From assembly GCA_021129815.1 (NCBI GenBank), contig JAJOKN010000045.1:1-7713 (forward strand): a stretch of DNA of 7,713 bases. Reading direction: 5' to 3'. The stretch comes from Desulfotomaculum sp. GTDB lineage: Bacteria; Bacillota; Desulfotomaculia; Desulfotomaculales; Desulfohalotomaculaceae. The position numbers and the translations under genes were made by a program. Position 1 is the stretch's first letter. Every line of letters starts with the position of its first letter. A model generated the notes under the pieces. The model ran no database searches. It was not told where the DNA came from and saw nothing but the letters and a program-made list of their open reading frames with translations. Below, in pieces: positions 6,623 through 7,713 of the stretch.

Positions 6623-6821
6623 GATAACAATCTCTGGTATTCTCCTTTGTGCCTACCTTATAGCTTTACAGTTCGATAATTCTGCCATAAATCCTTTAAA
6701 CTTTATCTATTTAATTCTGCAAATAACTGTGTGTATTCTATTAAAATTCTCTATTTCTAGCAGTCTTTCAACGTCCATACTAATATCTTTTTCAAAGTGC
6801 TTTTATCTTTTAATGTTCTAT

Positions 6822-7713
6822 TCATATTTTCTCCCACTCAAAATTCACTATATTCTTCTCTTCTTCGCTAAACTCCATACCTACAAGATATATTTCTTTA
6901 CCTTCTTTGATATACTTCTCATGGTATTTTTTCTCTTTTATCTGCTTTAGCGCTGTGCCTTGTTCTTTGTCATTCGCTATCACTTTGAATTCTATGATGT
7001 ATATCTTATCTTCTATGAATAGCGTTAAGTCTATTCTGCCTTTGTTTGTTACATCTTCTCCTATTATGTCTATGCCCAATGCTTGTAGGTAGACATACGC
7101 TATGCTTGCATAAAAGCCTTCGTATTTCTTTATGTGTTCTGATTCTGTGTAGGGTATCGAGGCAAATACTGATATAAATGTGTTCTTGAGTGCCTCTAAA
7201 TCTGCTTTCTTTAATGCTTTTCTTATCGGTTTTATCTTTTCATCTGGATAATCGTCATTTAGGTATTTGGTTTATGATGCATTTGCTGAGTGATATTTTT
7301 ACTTCTTTGTTGGGTATTGTGAGTTCGTATTCTGTTATTTCATCTTCTTTTAGTACTCTTTTTATCGTCAAGTAGCCTGTTTGAAATAAAATTGTTTCAA
7401 CCTTTATTTCGTCTATGTCAAAGGTGTTGAGCAGTTCTTCGTCTACTACGATGTTAGAAAACCTAGGTAGGTAGTATCTCTTTTCTTTTAACAGCTTTAT
7501 TAAAAATGATGGTGTGCCGCTTGTAAACCAGTAGTTTTTTAGCGTTTTATTTTGCAAGTACTGCAATATATCAAATGGGTTGTATAGCTTGTCTTTTAAG
7601 AACCAGTAGCCGTCGTACCACTTGCTCATTTCTTTTAAGTCAATATCATCTAAGTATTCTTTGAATTTTTCTTTTATGTCTTCTTCGGTGTAGCCGCAGA
7701 TGTTGCCGTATTT
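6822..7713 (-). pseudogene. Frameshifted AAA-ATPase-like / DUF1703 PD-(D/E)XK nuclease-like gene, 5' end outside the window
   Basis: The frame enters from the right edge with KYGNICGYTEEDIKEKF and WYDGYWF, then YNPFDILQYL and YWFTSGTPSFLIKLL. These are hallmarks of the predicted AAA-ATPase family (PF09820-like). It continues to IPNKEVKISLS, then stops at TGA 7257-7255. Removing one base at 7269-7270 (CC on the minus strand) restores the frame: KYLNDDYPDEKIKPIRKAL, FISVFASIPYTESEH, KYEGFYASIAYVYLQALGI. It then reads GRIDLTLFIEDKIYIIEFK, the DUF1703 (PF08011-like) nuclease core with its Asp and Glu-x-Lys, and ALKQIKEKKY. The second half is intact to the stop at 6822, so the break is recent or a sequencing error. 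These proteins occur in many near-copies per genome in some anaerobes and their function is unsettled. There is no visible link to the cas operon. Confidence 0.85.

Larger units (their letters stand above)
6525..6821. other. Gene-poor intergenic stretch
   Basis: This is AT-rich DNA with stops in all frames. On the minus strand two tiny frames occur. One has 22 codons (6757-6825), begins with an ATGA overlap at the nuclease-like stop and has GGGAG 6 nt before it. The other has 23 codons (6707-6778, MDVERLLEIENFNRIHTVIC and three more residues). Neither is recognised, and they may be remnants or chance. The stretch also holds a weak hairpin (6601-6622), a short dyad (6557-6573) and a TATAAT (6544-6549). 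Confidence 0.5.

Noticed and set aside
6729..6950. Plus-strand 73-codon hydrophobic open frame
   Set aside because: It is Phe/Leu/Ser-rich as expected from the complement of AT-rich coding DNA, overlaps the conserved C-terminus of the nuclease-like gene on the other strand, and has no convincing ribosome site.

Overview
The window is AT-rich DNA with purine-rich Shine-Dalgarno (SD) sequences and Lys/Glu/Ile-rich proteins. This suggests a low-GC anaerobic bacterium, possibly a thermophilic Firmicute or a Thermotogae-like lineage. That placement is inferred from composition and gene families only. All supported genes lie on the minus strand, so transcription runs from high to low coordinates.

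Right end (7713 to 6822): the C-terminal part of a predicted AAA-ATPase / DUF1703 PD-(D/E)XK-nuclease-like gene. It runs off the window edge and is broken by a one-base frameshift near 7269. Next is a gene-poor stretch (6821 to 6525) with a weak hairpin, a small dyad and only very short reading frames. A small secreted protein, probably a lipoprotein with a PepSY-like tail, occupies 6524 to 6123.

Centre and left (6025 to 156): a compact type I-B CRISPR effector operon in the order cas8b, cas7, cas5, cas3, with junctions of -8, +20 and +17 nt. The products would form Cascade (Cas8b large subunit, Cas7 backbone, Cas5 crRNA 5' handle cap) and the Cas3 nuclease-helicase that it recruits. Inside the 3' end of cas8b, a strong SD stands 5 nt before an in-frame GTG. 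This predicts a separately translated 136-residue small subunit, Cas11b, completing the complex from a nested gene. The best-supported starts of cas8b (TTG), cas5 and cas3 lie inside the longest open frames.

Left edge (135 to 1): noncoding DNA read in the cas direction. It has a TTGTCGACC/GGTCGACAA inverted repeat, an AT-rich tract and a perfect TTGACA box a few bases from the edge. It looks like a CRISPR leader whose array would begin just outside the window. If so, an array directly follows cas3 with no cas4, cas1 or cas2 between, and no cas6 precedes cas8b. This locus would then rely on processing and adaptation genes placed elsewhere. No repeat-spacer unit, tRNA, rRNA or complete insertion sequence was seen.
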